Assembly (NCBI GenBank): GCA_964448135.1
Contig: CAYUVH010000051.1
Coordinates: forward strand, 1-64,000
Length of the DNA stretch: 64,000 nt
Direction: 5' to 3'
Origin: CAYUVH01 sp964448135
GTDB taxonomy: Bacteria > Verrucomicrobiota > Verrucomicrobiia > Limisphaerales > UBA8199
Positions 8,051-17,165 of this stretch are shown here, piece by piece. A program made the translations under genes and the position numbers. Numbering within the stretch: the first letter of the stretch is position 1; each line of letters starts with the position of its first letter. The notes beneath the pieces are model-generated. The model was not told where the DNA came from. It was given only the letters and a program-made list of their open reading frames with translations, and made no database searches.

Positions 8051-9354
8051 TTCGCGGGATCGGCTGCCGTCCCGGGCGGATGGTAACCAGGCGCGAGTCT
8101 CTGGGCCACCAGCGCGGCGGTAATCAGCAGGACCACGGCGCAGATCAAGTACAGCGCGGGCGCCGAGAAGTGCAGGAGCGTCGAGGCAAAAATCGGGCCG
8201 AGGATTCGCGCCAGGCTGCCGCTGCCCTGGGCCACGCCGATGGTTGCGCCCTGTTCATTGGCCGGCGCCAGATTCGAGAGCATCCCGAAGAGCGGCGGGC
8301 GTGTGAGGCCGGAACCCAGCGCCAGCAAGGCCAGCGCGGCGAGCATGAACCACCAACCCCGGCCCGCGGGTTGCCACAGCACACCCCAGGAAATCGGCCC
8401 GTTGCCGGTGATAAAGGGCAGCATCGCCAGACTGATGGCCGTCAGCACGAGGCTGAGCGCGATAAGTTTGGGTTCGCCCATGCGTTTGACCATCCGGCCA
8501 ATCAGACCGCCCTGTACGAACGCCCCGATCAAACCGCAGAAAACGAACAGCACCGCCGCGGTCGTCCCGGCAGCTTTTTCGTCAGTTTCGATGTCCAGGT
8601 GGAAATGGTCGCTCACCATGATCGCCAAAGTACTTTCGAAGCTGCTGAAGCAGAACGTCGCCAGAAAAAAGACCACGATCAGCAAACCAATTTTCGGCTC
8701 GCTGAGTGTATGGCGCCATTGGTCCATGTGCGGGCGTTCCGGGCCCGGGGCGGTGCCCGGTTGCCGGCTTTCCGGGAGAACGAAAAACGCGAGGATGAAA
8801 TTCGCCGCACACAATCCGGCGGCGATCCACCCGGGGCCGGCGGTGCCCATGTGCTTGAGGGCCAGCCCGCCAATCACGGGGCCGAAAATAAACCCGAGGC
8901 CGAAAGCCATGCCAATGAGGCCCATGCGCTTCGAGCGTTCGGACGGCGCGGAGATGTCCGCGATGTAAGCCTGCGCCACCGTGATGTTGCCGCCGCAAAG
9001 GCCTGCGAACATGCGCGAGGCGACCATCAATCCCAGGGCGGCGGCAGGCACCGCCAGGTAGGCGCTCAGGGCAAACAGCGCGTAGGATACCGCCGCGCCC
9101 GCGGTGCTCAACAGCAGGACCGGGCGGCGCCCATGCCGGTCCGACAATCTCCCGAGCACCGGCGCGAAGAAGAATTGCATCGCCGAAAACGAGGCGATGA
9201 TCAGGCCGATGGCCACGCCCTGCAGCGCGGGCTGCGGGATGCATTGCGGCACGAGATGCTTGCTGTAAACGGGCAGCAGCGGCACGACGATGCCGAAGCC
9301 GATCAGGTCGATGAAGACCGTCAGGAAGATGACGAGCAGGGACGGTTTGCGCAT
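8047..9354 (-). CDS. MFS transporter, TCR/Tet-type
   Basis: This is a 435-residue major facilitator with about 12 hydrophobic segments. The N-terminus LVIFLTVFIDLIGFGIVVPL and the loop-2 motif GRLSDRHGRRPVLLLS are typical of the TetA-like drug:proton antiporter group. Motif C is visible in the fifth helix region as GFIFGPVIGG. The family exports antibiotics, sugars or metabolites; specificity cannot be read. The start codon lies 4 bp after the DegT gene and the stop overlaps the next gene by 4 bp, so it is embedded in one operon. Its cargo could relate to the exported enzymes encoded on both sides. Confidence 0.9.
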   Translation of the reverse strand: MRKPSLLVIFLTVFIDLIGFGIVVPLLPVYSKHLVPQCIPQPALQGVAIGLIIASFSAMQFFFAPVLGRLSDRHGRRPVLLLSTAGAAVSYALFALSAYLAVPAAALGLMVASRMFAGLCGGNITVAQAYIADISAPSERSKRMGLIGMAFGLGFIFGPVIGGLALKHMGTAGPGWIAAGLCAANFILAFFVLPESRQPGTAPGPERPHMDQWRHTLSEPKIGLLIVVFFLATFCFSSFESTLAIMVSDHFHLDIETDEKAAGTTAAVLFVFCGLIGAFVQGGLIGRMVKRMGEPKLIALSLVLTAISLAMLPFITGNGPISWGVLWQPAGRGWWFMLAALALLALGSGLTRPPLFGMLSNLAPANEQGATIGVAQGSGSLARILGPIFASTLLHFSAPALYLICAVVLLITAALVAQRLAPGYHPPGTAADPAK

Positions 9355-9358
9355 GGGC

Positions 9359-10684
9359 TCAGGCGGCGTAATGCTTGGCCACCTTGCGCACCGCGCCGGC
9401 GACGGATCGAATGTAGGAATCGTCCATGGCTTCGTTCACGTTGAAGCGCATGCAGGTCTTCAGGATATCCTCGGTCACGGGGCAGTGGACTTTGGTGTAA
9501 TCCATCCTGGTCATGCCGGCTTCCTTGATGGGCCAGTGGCCGGCGAAAAACGAATGGTTCTGGAACATCGGCATGCCGTAAACCGGCACCGTGATGTAGC
9601 CGGCGCTGAAGGTGACGCCTTCCGCCGCGAGCGCTTTCACGAATTGCGCGCGGTCGCAGCGCATTTTCTCCGGCACGAAGCGCGTCAGGTAAAACCAATA
9701 GACGCAGCGGTCCTGATCATCCACGTGATGCGTCGTGATGCCGGGAATACCCTGCAATTCCTGCGTCAGCAGATTGCCCAGGTGCGCCCGCTTCGACGCG
9801 ATGCCTTCGAGACGGGTGAGTTGGGCGGCAACGAAGGCGGCCTGCAGCTCGCTGATGCGGTAATTCGGGGCGAGGGCGTTGCTGGAATCCTTCGGGTTGT
9901 AGCGGTTGGTTCCCTTGTCGCCGAATTTCGTGAGCAAGGGGCCAAAGGTTTCGTCGCTCGAGGTGACGATGCCGCCGTCGCCACAGGTGATGTGCTTGGA
10001 GTCCTGGAGCGAGAAGCAACTGATCTGGCCGATGCTGCTCACGGGGTTGCCCTTGTATTTCGCACCCCAGGCCTGCGCGCAGTCTTCGATCAAAATCAAT
10101 TTGTGCTTGTCGGCGATCTCCTTGAGTTCGTTCAGGCGGCAGGGATTGCCGGTGAGATGGACGGCAATGATCGCCTTGGTCCTTGGGGTGATCTTGCGCT
10201 CGACATCGGCGACGTCCAGGCAGCCGGTGTTCGGTTCGAGATCGGCGAAGACGGGAACGGCCTGCTGGAAGAGCACGCCAATCACGGTGCCGATGTCGGT
10301 GACGCCGGAGGTGATTACCTCGTCGCCGGGCGCGATACCGGCGGCGGCCACGGCGATGTGCAGGGAGGCGCTGCCGGAGGAACAGGGCTGGACGTATTTG
10401 TGGCCGTAGAATTCGCGGAACCGTTCCTGCAGGAGCGAGGTTTGTTTGTTCTTCCAATAGTAAAGCGATTCCTGCTTCACCGCCTCGCCGAGTTGCTTGA
10501 GTTCGGGTTCGCCCCAGCGAACGGGTTTGGGCATGGGCTGGGGAACGGCCTTTTGACCGCCGTCGAGCGCGAGTTTGTCCTGTTCGACGCCGGTGGATTC
10601 CGCGAGTCCTACCTGGCTGGCGGCGACCAGCACGGAGGTGGAAGCAATGAACTGGCGGCGGTTCATGGACGGGTTCGATTCCAT
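9359..10684 (-). CDS. DegT/DnrJ/EryC1/StrS aminotransferase with Tat-like leader
   Basis: The 441-residue product is a fold-type I PLP enzyme of the sugar aminotransferase family. The core shows SSGSASLHIAVAAAGIAPGD, the Asp-binding LILIEDCAQAWGAKYKG and the Schiff-base lysine in LQDSKHITCGDGG. Before the enzyme lies a leader beginning MNRRQFIASTSVLVAASQVG (from the internal ATG at 10666), which has twin arginines and a hydrophobic stretch, so export by the Tat pathway is predicted. That is unusual for this normally cytoplasmic family. It heads an operon with MFS, amidase-like and esterase genes. The leader might instead be a membrane anchor. Confidence 0.88.
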   Translation of the reverse strand: MESNPSMNRRQFIASTSVLVAASQVGLAESTGVEQDKLALDGGQKAVPQPMPKPVRWGEPELKQLGEAVKQESLYYWKNKQTSLLQERFREFYGHKYVQPCSSGSASLHIAVAAAGIAPGDEVITSGVTDIGTVIGVLFQQAVPVFADLEPNTGCLDVADVERKITPRTKAIIAVHLTGNPCRLNELKEIADKHKLILIEDCAQAWGAKYKGNPVSSIGQISCFSLQDSKHITCGDGGIVTSSDETFGPLLTKFGDKGTNRYNPKDSSNALAPNYRISELQAAFVAAQLTRLEGIASKRAHLGNLLTQELQGIPGITTHHVDDQDRCVYWFYLTRFVPEKMRCDRAQFVKALAAEGVTFSAGYITVPVYGMPMFQNHSFFAGHWPIKEAGMTRMDYTKVHCPVTEDILKTCMRFNVNEAMDDSYIRSVAGAVRKVAKHYAA

Positions 10685-10809
10685 AACAAGCGGGGAGTGT
10701 CAAAGTTTGGCGTGGCTAATCCAAGCCGAAACTGAGCTGCGCCCGGATGGCATAGGCGGCGTTTGGTTGCAGATTGAATATGGCAGGTTGCCCGTCTTCG
10801 CTTCGCTTC

Positions 10810-11266
10810 GACGCGGCAGGCAGGTTGCAAGTTTTTGAGCTTGAGGACGGCCGTGGGGCCCCCTGAGAGAGGTTGTTCTTTAAGTGTTTTTAGGTGTTCT
10901 TTGGTGTTTTTTCGCGTTCTTCGAGTGTTCTTGGAGTGTTCTTTTGGCGTTCCTTGAGTGTTCTTTGGTGTTTTTTTGTGTTTTTTGGTGTTCTTGCGGG
11001 AGGGGTGGGACTTGTGGATAAAAAAGTCATGGTGGCAATAGGTGGCTTTTTGGCAGGGACAAAAGGGACCGGAGGGACGCAAGGGACGACCGAGTGCAGA
11101 ATGCAGAACACAGCGGGACGGATGGAGCCAGGTAGAGCGGACGGCCGTAATGGGCTGGCATGCAGGCATGGTCGGCATACGTTTCCTTGTAACTTGGATT
11201 TCTCTGAGTGCGCCCGCGTGTACAATCGAACGAGTCCACTGGCGATTCCCGGGCGGTAAATGCCTC
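10810..11266 (+). repeat. Large dispersed repeat with GTGTTCTT units, copy 1
   Basis: A ~450 bp non-coding repeat. It starts near GACGCGGCAGGCAGGTTG, runs through GGGGCCCC and an array (about 10880..11000) of imperfect GTGTTCTTTGG units, then AAAAAGTCATGGTGGCAATA, and ends at GGCGATTCCCGGGCGG. A second copy with all these blocks in the same order, but inverted, lies at 50938..51625. Reading frames through the array give Lys/Thr/Asn-rich peptides that I regard as spurious. Confidence 0.8.
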
Positions 11267-11824
11267 CGAAGACAGAGTCGCATGAATTGCGACGGTTTCA
11301 AGAGGGCAACCAGATCAATGCATGCGTCAACCGTTTCTTCCCCTGGGTTTTGGGTGCGGTTGTTCGTTGCTGCGCCCGCGGCCAGGTGGGGCTGGTGAGA
11401 CGGAAGGTGTCGAGGACCATAACTGGGGGCAGTTCAGCGGCAGGCAGCGGTGGCATGTACTGGCTTTGTTCTGACGATTTGGTTCCCGACCTCCACGGCG
11501 GCTTGTGGCCGCGACGGAATTTTGACAATCGAAGTCGCGTGGTTGCACAAAAAAAGAGAGGACGACGACGCTTTTGGCGTGGGACGGCATGGTGAGGGGT
11601 TGGAGGAAGAGTTCCCGGGCCGGGTGGGAGCAGCCGATGTTGTCGTGGTGAACATCGGAGTTTAGCCCATGCTATTCCGCGCCCGCGGATTTGATCCGGA
11701 GCTGGCGGGCGATACACCGAAAAGGAAGGCGTCGGCACTAATGTGTCTATACTAAGAACCCTTCTCGACCCCTTCTAGGATTGGCATTAACTGGCCTGCA
11801 AACAGCAAGCAGGTGGGGGTTAAA
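11267..11824. other. Intergenic stretch without recognisable gene
   Basis: Several reading frames of 70 to 145 codons cross this stretch on both strands, but none resembles a known family. They are Pro/Arg/Ser-rich, as expected from GC-rich non-coding DNA. No repeat seen elsewhere in the window was recognised here. It may hold a decayed gene. Confidence 0.4.
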
Positions 11825-12259
11825 TTATTTTGGCGGGTGGAAGAGCAACGATCGGAAAAGCATTGTAAGGATCGGACTGCATCCCGGCAGCGCCAGGGCG
11901 ATACCGCAAACCGCGATTACGAGGTTGGGGATGGTGAGCGGTGGTCGGCGTACAACCTGCAATAATCGCACTAGAGCAACGCCGGCCATCCCTGGTCCCA
12001 GGAACCAAAGCGGCATTGCATACATGAGGACAAAGCCGTAGCGGTCGTCCGGCGCGGCATGGTAGGTGCACAAATACCAAGGATACCAGAAGGCAATGCC
12101 GGCCAGCATGCCGGAGCAGGTGAGAAACAAGATCGAACCTAAACGTTCTTCCAGTGGAATTGCGGCGCGCGGGTGCCAGCCTGGAAATTCAAGTTTGGTA
12201 GAAGGTAGATTGTTGAGAATGACCATCAACAAGCTCAGATAGCAAAAGCCGAACATCAC
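11825..12259 (-). CDS. Hypothetical four-helix membrane protein
   Basis: A 144-residue predicted inner-membrane protein with about four hydrophobic segments: FGFCYLSLLMVIL, ILFLTCSGMLAGIAFWYPWY, FVLMYAMPLWFLGPGMAGVA and LVIAVCGIALALPGCSPIL. I do not recognise a family. The hydrophobic periodicity suggests it is real rather than a chance frame. Its base composition is less GC-rich than its neighbours. It stands between a repeat-rich gap and the ABC ATPase gene on the same strand, with no evident functional link. Confidence 0.5.
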   Translation of the reverse strand: MMFGFCYLSLLMVILNNLPSTKLEFPGWHPRAAIPLEERLGSILFLTCSGMLAGIAFWYPWYLCTYHAAPDDRYGFVLMYAMPLWFLGPGMAGVALVRLLQVVRRPPLTIPNLVIAVCGIALALPGCSPILTMLFRSLLFHPPK

Positions 12260-12331
12260 CGGGTTGCAGCTTTCGACGCCGGACCGGGACGTCCGTCTCT
12301 AGAGCAGAGTGAAGGGACACTGTCACTATAG

Positions 12332-13855
12332 CTAAGCTGCCTGTTTGTCACGATCAAGGTAACCACTGAACGCCGCCTGGGTGATTTTTTCCTGGGTCCA
12401 TTCGCCGGGATGAAATTCGGCGGCGATGCGGCCGGCGGACATGACGGCGATGCGGTCGCAGACGGCCATGAGTTCGGGGAGTTCGCTGGAAACCACGACG
12501 ACGGCCTTGCCCTGCGCGGCGAGGTCGCGGAGAAGCTGGTGGATGGCGTCCTTGGCGGCGGCGTCAATGCCGCGGGTGGGTTCGTCGAAAAGAAAGATTT
12601 CGCAATTGCGCGCGAGCCAGCGGGCGATGACGACTTTCTGCTGGTTGCCGCCGCTCAATTCGCGGACGGGTTGTTCGAGCGACGCGCACTTCACCCCGAG
12701 CCGTCTGCCGTATTCCTCCGTGGCACGGGTTTCGGAGGCGGTATCCAGCCAGCCGCCCGCGCGGGTGTGTTGGGCGAGGGTAGCGAGGGTGACGTTCACG
12801 CGGATGGATTCGGTGAGGAGCAGGCCGTCCTGCTTGCGGTCCTCGGGCACCATGCCGATGCCGGCGCGGACGGCGTCAGCGGGCGTTTGGATGGCGGCGG
12901 GCTGCGATTGAGCCCCGATGAATACTTCGCCGCTTTCCTTGGGGTCGGCGCCGAAGATGGCGCGCAAAGTTTCGGTGCGGCCCGCGCCGATCAAGCCGGC
13001 CAGGCCGAGGATTTCGCCCTGGCAGGCCTCGAAAGAAACGCCTTGTACGCGTTCGCCAGCGCGGAGGTTGCGCACCCGCAGGGCGGGCTCGCCACGCGAA
13101 CGTGATTCGGAGGCCTTGCGTTCGGGCAAATCGTGGCCGGCCATTTCGCGCACGAGCTCGGCAGTGGTGGCGGTGGCGGCGGAATGGGTGGCCACATGGC
13201 GGCCGTCGCGCAGCACGGTGACGCGGTTGGCAATGCGCCGGATTTCGTCCATGCGATGGCTCACGTAAATCACGCCCACGCCGTCAGCCTGGAGGCGGCG
13301 GATATTTTCAAAAAGATGTTCGATCTCGGGATCGGTGAGCGCGGCGGTGGGCTCGTCGAGGATGAGCAGGCGGCAATTCTGCGCGAGCGCGCCGGCGATT
13401 TCGACGAGCTGCTGCTGGCCGACGCCCAGCCGGTGCGCGGGGGTGGCGGGATCGAGATCGCCCAGGCCGACACGCGCGAGAGCCGTGCGGGCCAGGTCGT
13501 TGAGTTGACCGTAGCGCACGAAGCCGGCGGTGTTGGGCATGCGGCTGAGGAAGATGTTTTCGGCGATGCTGAGCGTGCCGATGACGTTGAGCTCCTGGAG
13601 CACCATGATGACGCCGGCGTGTTCGGCCTCGCGTTTGGTGCGGGGTGCGTGCGGCTGGCCGTTGAACCAGATTTCGCCGCTATTGCGCGGGGTGAGGCCG
13701 CAAAGGATGCGCGCGAAGGTGGATTTGCCGGCGCCATTGCTGCCGACCAGCGCGTGCACTTCACCGCGGGCCAGCTCGAAATCGAAGTCGGTCAGGACGG
13801 GAACGCTGTAGCTCTTTTGGAGCGAGCGGACTTCGAGGAGCAGGTCGGGATTCAT
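12332..13855 (-). CDS. RbsA/MglA-type sugar ABC transporter ATPase
   Basis: This 507-residue protein has two fused nucleotide-binding domains, as in ribose and galactose importers. Domain 1 has Walker A GSNGAGKSTFARIL, the signature VGQQQLVEIAGAL and Walker B LLILDEPTAALTD. Domain 2 has the usual degenerate P-loop GLIGAGRTETLRAIFG, the signature LSGGNQQKVVIARWL and IFLFDEPTRGIDAAAK. The ATG at 13855 starts the canonical N-terminus; the frame open to 14047 is intergenic. No permease or periplasmic binding protein lies nearby, so partners must be encoded elsewhere. Import of a sugar or related solute is inferred from the family. Confidence 0.88.
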   Translation of the reverse strand: MNPDLLLEVRSLQKSYSVPVLTDFDFELARGEVHALVGSNGAGKSTFARILCGLTPRNSGEIWFNGQPHAPRTKREAEHAGVIMVLQELNVIGTLSIAENIFLSRMPNTAGFVRYGQLNDLARTALARVGLGDLDPATPAHRLGVGQQQLVEIAGALAQNCRLLILDEPTAALTDPEIEHLFENIRRLQADGVGVIYVSHRMDEIRRIANRVTVLRDGRHVATHSAATATTAELVREMAGHDLPERKASESRSRGEPALRVRNLRAGERVQGVSFEACQGEILGLAGLIGAGRTETLRAIFGADPKESGEVFIGAQSQPAAIQTPADAVRAGIGMVPEDRKQDGLLLTESIRVNVTLATLAQHTRAGGWLDTASETRATEEYGRRLGVKCASLEQPVRELSGGNQQKVVIARWLARNCEIFLFDEPTRGIDAAAKDAIHQLLRDLAAQGKAVVVVSSELPELMAVCDRIAVMSAGRIAAEFHPGEWTQEKITQAAFSGYLDRDKQAA

Positions 13856-14066
13856 GGCGGCGAATTGTGCTTGGACGATACGATTTCCCAAGGAGCGGAT
13901 TGGGTCAATGGGAAAGGGAAGGGGAGAAGGTGTTTCAAATTTGAACTTTGAGATTTGAAATGGCCCAAACGCGGCAATGCCGGTTTGAGGTAGGAAAAGG
14001 ATTGCAGCGGAGGGAAACCGGGAATCTGGCATCCTTGTCGGATGCATTTTGATTTTGATGAGCTAT

Positions 14067-14135
14067 CCGGTGGTCGTTCCTCGCAAAGGCCTCGGAACGA
14101 CCGACCGGCTACTTTATGTCATCCCTTCGGGATGA
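14067..14135 (+). repeat. REP-like palindromic repeat, copy 1
   Basis: A hairpin CCGGTGGTCGTTCC / GGAACGACCGACCGG is followed by TACTTTATGTCATCCC and a second small palindrome ATCCCTTCGGGAT. An inverted copy with the same parts lies at 50702..50766. It sits in the gap between the ABC ATPase gene and the eight-gene SPFH/ABC cluster and could also reduce read-through from the cluster. Confidence 0.75.
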
Positions 14136-14177
14136 GGAGGGACGAAAGGAACGGAAGTATGGATCCGGCTACGAACC

Positions 14178-15722
14178 TCAGCTCGCCTTGTTCGTGGAGT
14201 TGAGCACGGGCGCCGGGGCATTCGTGGGCGCGGGAGTGGCCGGGGCGGCAGCCGGGGGCGGATTCTTGGGCGGCGGCTCGGCGGGCATGCTCAGTTTGGA
14301 GCGAAGGGCGGCGCGTTCGGGCCAGCTCAGGCCTTCGTCGGGATTCAGCAGGTGGGCGATGACGTCCCGTTCGATGTCGTCGAACGGCGCGAGACCGATG
14401 GCATCGGTGCGGCCTTTGATTTTGCTCTGATAGAGATCGTAAGTGCGTCGCGCCTGGAGCTTGAAGCCGAGAAAGCGGTCGCTCTCGTCGAGCAACAGGC
14501 TGAGGTAGGCGTTGACGAAGAAGCCTTCGATCGCAGACTTGATCCGGTTGGGATCGGTCTCGTTCACGTCAATGCCGGCGCGGTTCACGGCGTATTGGTC
14601 GAGGCTGACATTGCGCGGGAAGGAATTGGTGTCTCCCTCGATCAGCGTGCGATCGGGATAGCGTTCGCCGATTTCCTTGTAGTATTTCGCGGCTTCGGAG
14701 AGGCGGTTGTGTTCGTAGAGGAAATAGACGGCGTCGCGCAGGAAATTGCGGTGCGCGCGCAGGATATGGTCGTGGTAATTCTTGTCCTTGTCGGCAGCCT
14801 CGAGATAGGCGGCATCCACCTTGGGAATGATGTCGAGGTTGGGGCCGAATTGGAAAGCCTTCGCGAACGAATTGCTGATCAGGCGCCCGCGCTGAAACGC
14901 GAGTTGCATGGACTGATAAATGACGCGTTCGAGGGTGATGATGTCATCCTGTTTGACCTTTTCCGGGTTCGCCTTGGCGGCCTGGAGGCCTTTGTAGGCC
15001 CAATAGATGGCGTGGGCTTCGGGCAGCCGCCATTCCAACGGGCCGTACTTTTCGTTCAGCTCCTTCATGAGGCTGGGTTCCATCTTGTATTTTTCGACCA
15101 GGATCTTCGCGCGGTTGGTCTGGTCGGCCGTCTGGGGATTGATGAGCTCCCCCAGGATCGGAGGCCCGCCGCCAAAGACATTGGTCATCTCCTTCAGCCA
15201 CTCCTGCTTGTAGTACATGTTGGCGTCATCGAGGTTGGCGCCCAGCTTGTGCTGAAAGAACCAGGCGAGTTCGCGGTAGATGAGCAGTTCGTTGGGGTTG
15301 TAAACGAGGCCCTGGTCGCGCAGCAGTTCGATCCCCGCTTTGACCCAGCGCCAGCGATCGGGGTAGTCCTTGAATTTGACCGAAATGTTATAGGCCATGT
15401 TCCAGGCCTGCACGAGCCAGACGTGGACGAAATGGGGCTCCAGCTTGGTGATCCAGTCCGCGAGTTGCGCCATTTCGAAAAACTTGTCCTCGTCCTGCAG
15501 ATCGCTGGCGCGAATCCAGAGGGCGTTGGAAATGAGGCCGCGAAAACCGCCGAGGGCGACGGTGGTGAGCGCGAGCACCGGCGGAGCGTTCTTGAGCGTC
15601 TCGCCGCGGGTGAGGTTCAGCCGGTCGCGATCGGCATTGAGCGAGCGCTGGACGAACGACGTCCCCACCAGCAGCGCAACCGCCAGGAGCAGGAGGAGGA
15701 TTTTGCGAAAGCGCGGGTTCAT
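14178..15722 (-). CDS. Large membrane-anchored helical (TPR-like) protein
   Basis: A 514-residue protein with one N-terminal hydrophobic helix (ILLLLLAVALLVGTSFV) and a long extracytoplasmic domain. The sequence around WLVQAWNMAYNISVKF, ELLIYRELAWFFQHKLG and AVYFLYEHNRLSEAAKYYKE has the alternating aromatic/alanine pattern of tetratricopeptide-like helices. The C-terminal 35 residues are rich in Pro and Ala. I do not recognise a named family. It begins 8 bp after the stop of the ABC permease gene and is the last gene of the SPFH/P-type ATPase/ABC cluster. An adaptor or periplasmic scaffold role for the exporter is an inference from position. Confidence 0.75.
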   Translation of the reverse strand: MNPRFRKILLLLLAVALLVGTSFVQRSLNADRDRLNLTRGETLKNAPPVLALTTVALGGFRGLISNALWIRASDLQDEDKFFEMAQLADWITKLEPHFVHVWLVQAWNMAYNISVKFKDYPDRWRWVKAGIELLRDQGLVYNPNELLIYRELAWFFQHKLGANLDDANMYYKQEWLKEMTNVFGGGPPILGELINPQTADQTNRAKILVEKYKMEPSLMKELNEKYGPLEWRLPEAHAIYWAYKGLQAAKANPEKVKQDDIITLERVIYQSMQLAFQRGRLISNSFAKAFQFGPNLDIIPKVDAAYLEAADKDKNYHDHILRAHRNFLRDAVYFLYEHNRLSEAAKYYKEIGERYPDRTLIEGDTNSFPRNVSLDQYAVNRAGIDVNETDPNRIKSAIEGFFVNAYLSLLLDESDRFLGFKLQARRTYDLYQSKIKGRTDAIGLAPFDDIERDVIAHLLNPDEGLSWPERAALRSKLSMPAEPPPKNPPPAAAPATPAPTNAPAPVLNSTNKAS

Positions 15723-15730
15723 GCCTCAGC

Positions 15731-17116
15731 TCATTGGGTGCCCTGCGCGGTGGCCAGTTCGCGGCGGCTGAACACAAAGATGCCGAAAACCCCAAGCGGG
15801 CCCGCGAGGAAGACGATGATCTGGAGGAAGGCGCGGGAAAGTTCCTCCCAGGGAATGCTGCGGCCGGTGCTGAGTTGATCAATCGGCGAAAAGTCCTTGG
15901 CCAGTTTGATGGTCGTGAGCACGGCGTGGAAGATCGGCACGGCCACGCGGTCAATGATGGAATAACCGTAGGTGCCCTTTTCGGAATTGAATCCCATCAG
16001 GGTCCCGTCGGAGACCACGGTGGCCAGCGTGCCGCTCGACAGCACGAGAATCAGGACGCCCAGCGAGAAGAAGGCCGACACGTTGAAGGAGAGCAGGCTG
16101 GCCGCCGCCAGTCCCAGGGCGGCGAGCAGTCCCATCCAGCAGAGAATGATGCCCAGGCCGCGCGCGTAGTTCAGCGCGAAGCTGCCCTGGCGGTAGAGGA
16201 CTTCGATGCCCTCGTTGAGCGGAAAGAGCAGGGCGGTGTCGCTCAGATTGCGATAGCCGATGGTCAGGATGCCGTTTTCGTCGAAGAGATCGGCCGGGAT
16301 GGAAAACTCGTGGAACGTGTCCGGCGCGAGGGTCATCAGCTCGCTGGCCCAGATTTTGGTTTTGTTGGGAATGCCGACCCGCCATTCGCCCGGGTAGGTG
16401 CCGGAGTTGTTGTTGTTCGCCGTGTTGAATTTGATGCGGAGGTAGAGCGGCTGGTCGCGGAGATAATTCTTCGCCATGCCCAAATCCACCTGCCAGAAGC
16501 GGGGATAACCCGGGGGGACGATCTGATACTCGGCGCGGATTTGCTCGCGGATCTGGTAACGCACCTCCTTGGCTTCCGCCAGCGTGAGCGGGGTTTTGGT
16601 GGCGCGCTCCTTCAACTGTTTGTCGGTTTCCTTTTCGATGTCCTCCTCCGGGATGTGCGGCCTGACGGAGCCGCGGGCGACGAGCACTTCATTGCGAAGG
16701 ATGGCCTGCTGCGCCACGGGCAGGTGGGTGGAGCGCCAGAGCAGCAGGGCATAAACGCTCCCGCCGGAAATGGCCAGCAGCGCGGCGTTGAGCGACACCA
16801 GGCCGATCCATTTGCCGAGCCAGATTTGCCAGCGCGCAATGGGTTTCACGGCGATCATCTGGATCTGGCACTCCTCGATGTCGCGGGCGAGCGTGCCGCA
16901 CGCCAGCCAGAGGGTGGACAACCCAAGCAGCGCGGTGATGCAGCTCAGGGTGTAGGTGAGCAGAATCTGGGTGAACCCGCGCGCCGTGCCGTCGTCCTTG
17001 AGCAGCAGCGGCAGGCCCACGACCGAGCCGAGCAGCAGCAGCGCGACGACCAGGAACAGCCGGAAACGAAGCGCGGCTTTCCAAGTGAGCCAGGCGATGG
17101 CGATTATGCCTTGCAT
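15731..17116 (-). CDS. ABC-2 type transporter permease
   Basis: The product is 461 residues, with an N-terminal membrane helix (RFLFLVVALLLLGSVVGLPL), further helices to about residue 130, a large soluble insert (about 135-300) and a C-terminal group of helices including IILCWMGLLAALGLAAASLL. This two-bundle layout with an extracytoplasmic insert matches NatB/YhaP-type ABC-2 permeases. Its ATPase partner is probably the gene at 17306..18517 just upstream in the same direction. The export substrate is unknown. The gene at 14178 follows after 8 bp. Confidence 0.82.
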   Translation of the reverse strand: MQGIIAIAWLTWKAALRFRLFLVVALLLLGSVVGLPLLLKDDGTARGFTQILLTYTLSCITALLGLSTLWLACGTLARDIEECQIQMIAVKPIARWQIWLGKWIGLVSLNAALLAISGGSVYALLLWRSTHLPVAQQAILRNEVLVARGSVRPHIPEEDIEKETDKQLKERATKTPLTLAEAKEVRYQIREQIRAEYQIVPPGYPRFWQVDLGMAKNYLRDQPLYLRIKFNTANNNNSGTYPGEWRVGIPNKTKIWASELMTLAPDTFHEFSIPADLFDENGILTIGYRNLSDTALLFPLNEGIEVLYRQGSFALNYARGLGIILCWMGLLAALGLAAASLLSFNVSAFFSLGVLILVLSSGTLATVVSDGTLMGFNSEKGTYGYSIIDRVAVPIFHAVLTTIKLAKDFSPIDQLSTGRSIPWEELSRAFLQIIVFLAGPLGVFGIFVFSRRELATAQGTQ

Positions 17117-17165
17117 TGGGGGTGAAATCGGAAGCGGCTGGTGGTTTGGGCGGCCGAGTCGTTAA

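Noticed and set aside
8080..9444. 454-codon plus-strand frame
   Set aside because: Antisense shadow of the MFS gene, very rich in Gln/Arg/Glu, no domain.
10880..11000. CRISPR-like array
   Set aside because: Units are only 8-11 bp, imperfect and without unique spacers; no cas genes are near.
15734..17125. 463-codon plus-strand frame
   Set aside because: Antisense to the ABC permease gene; no family resemblance and biased composition.
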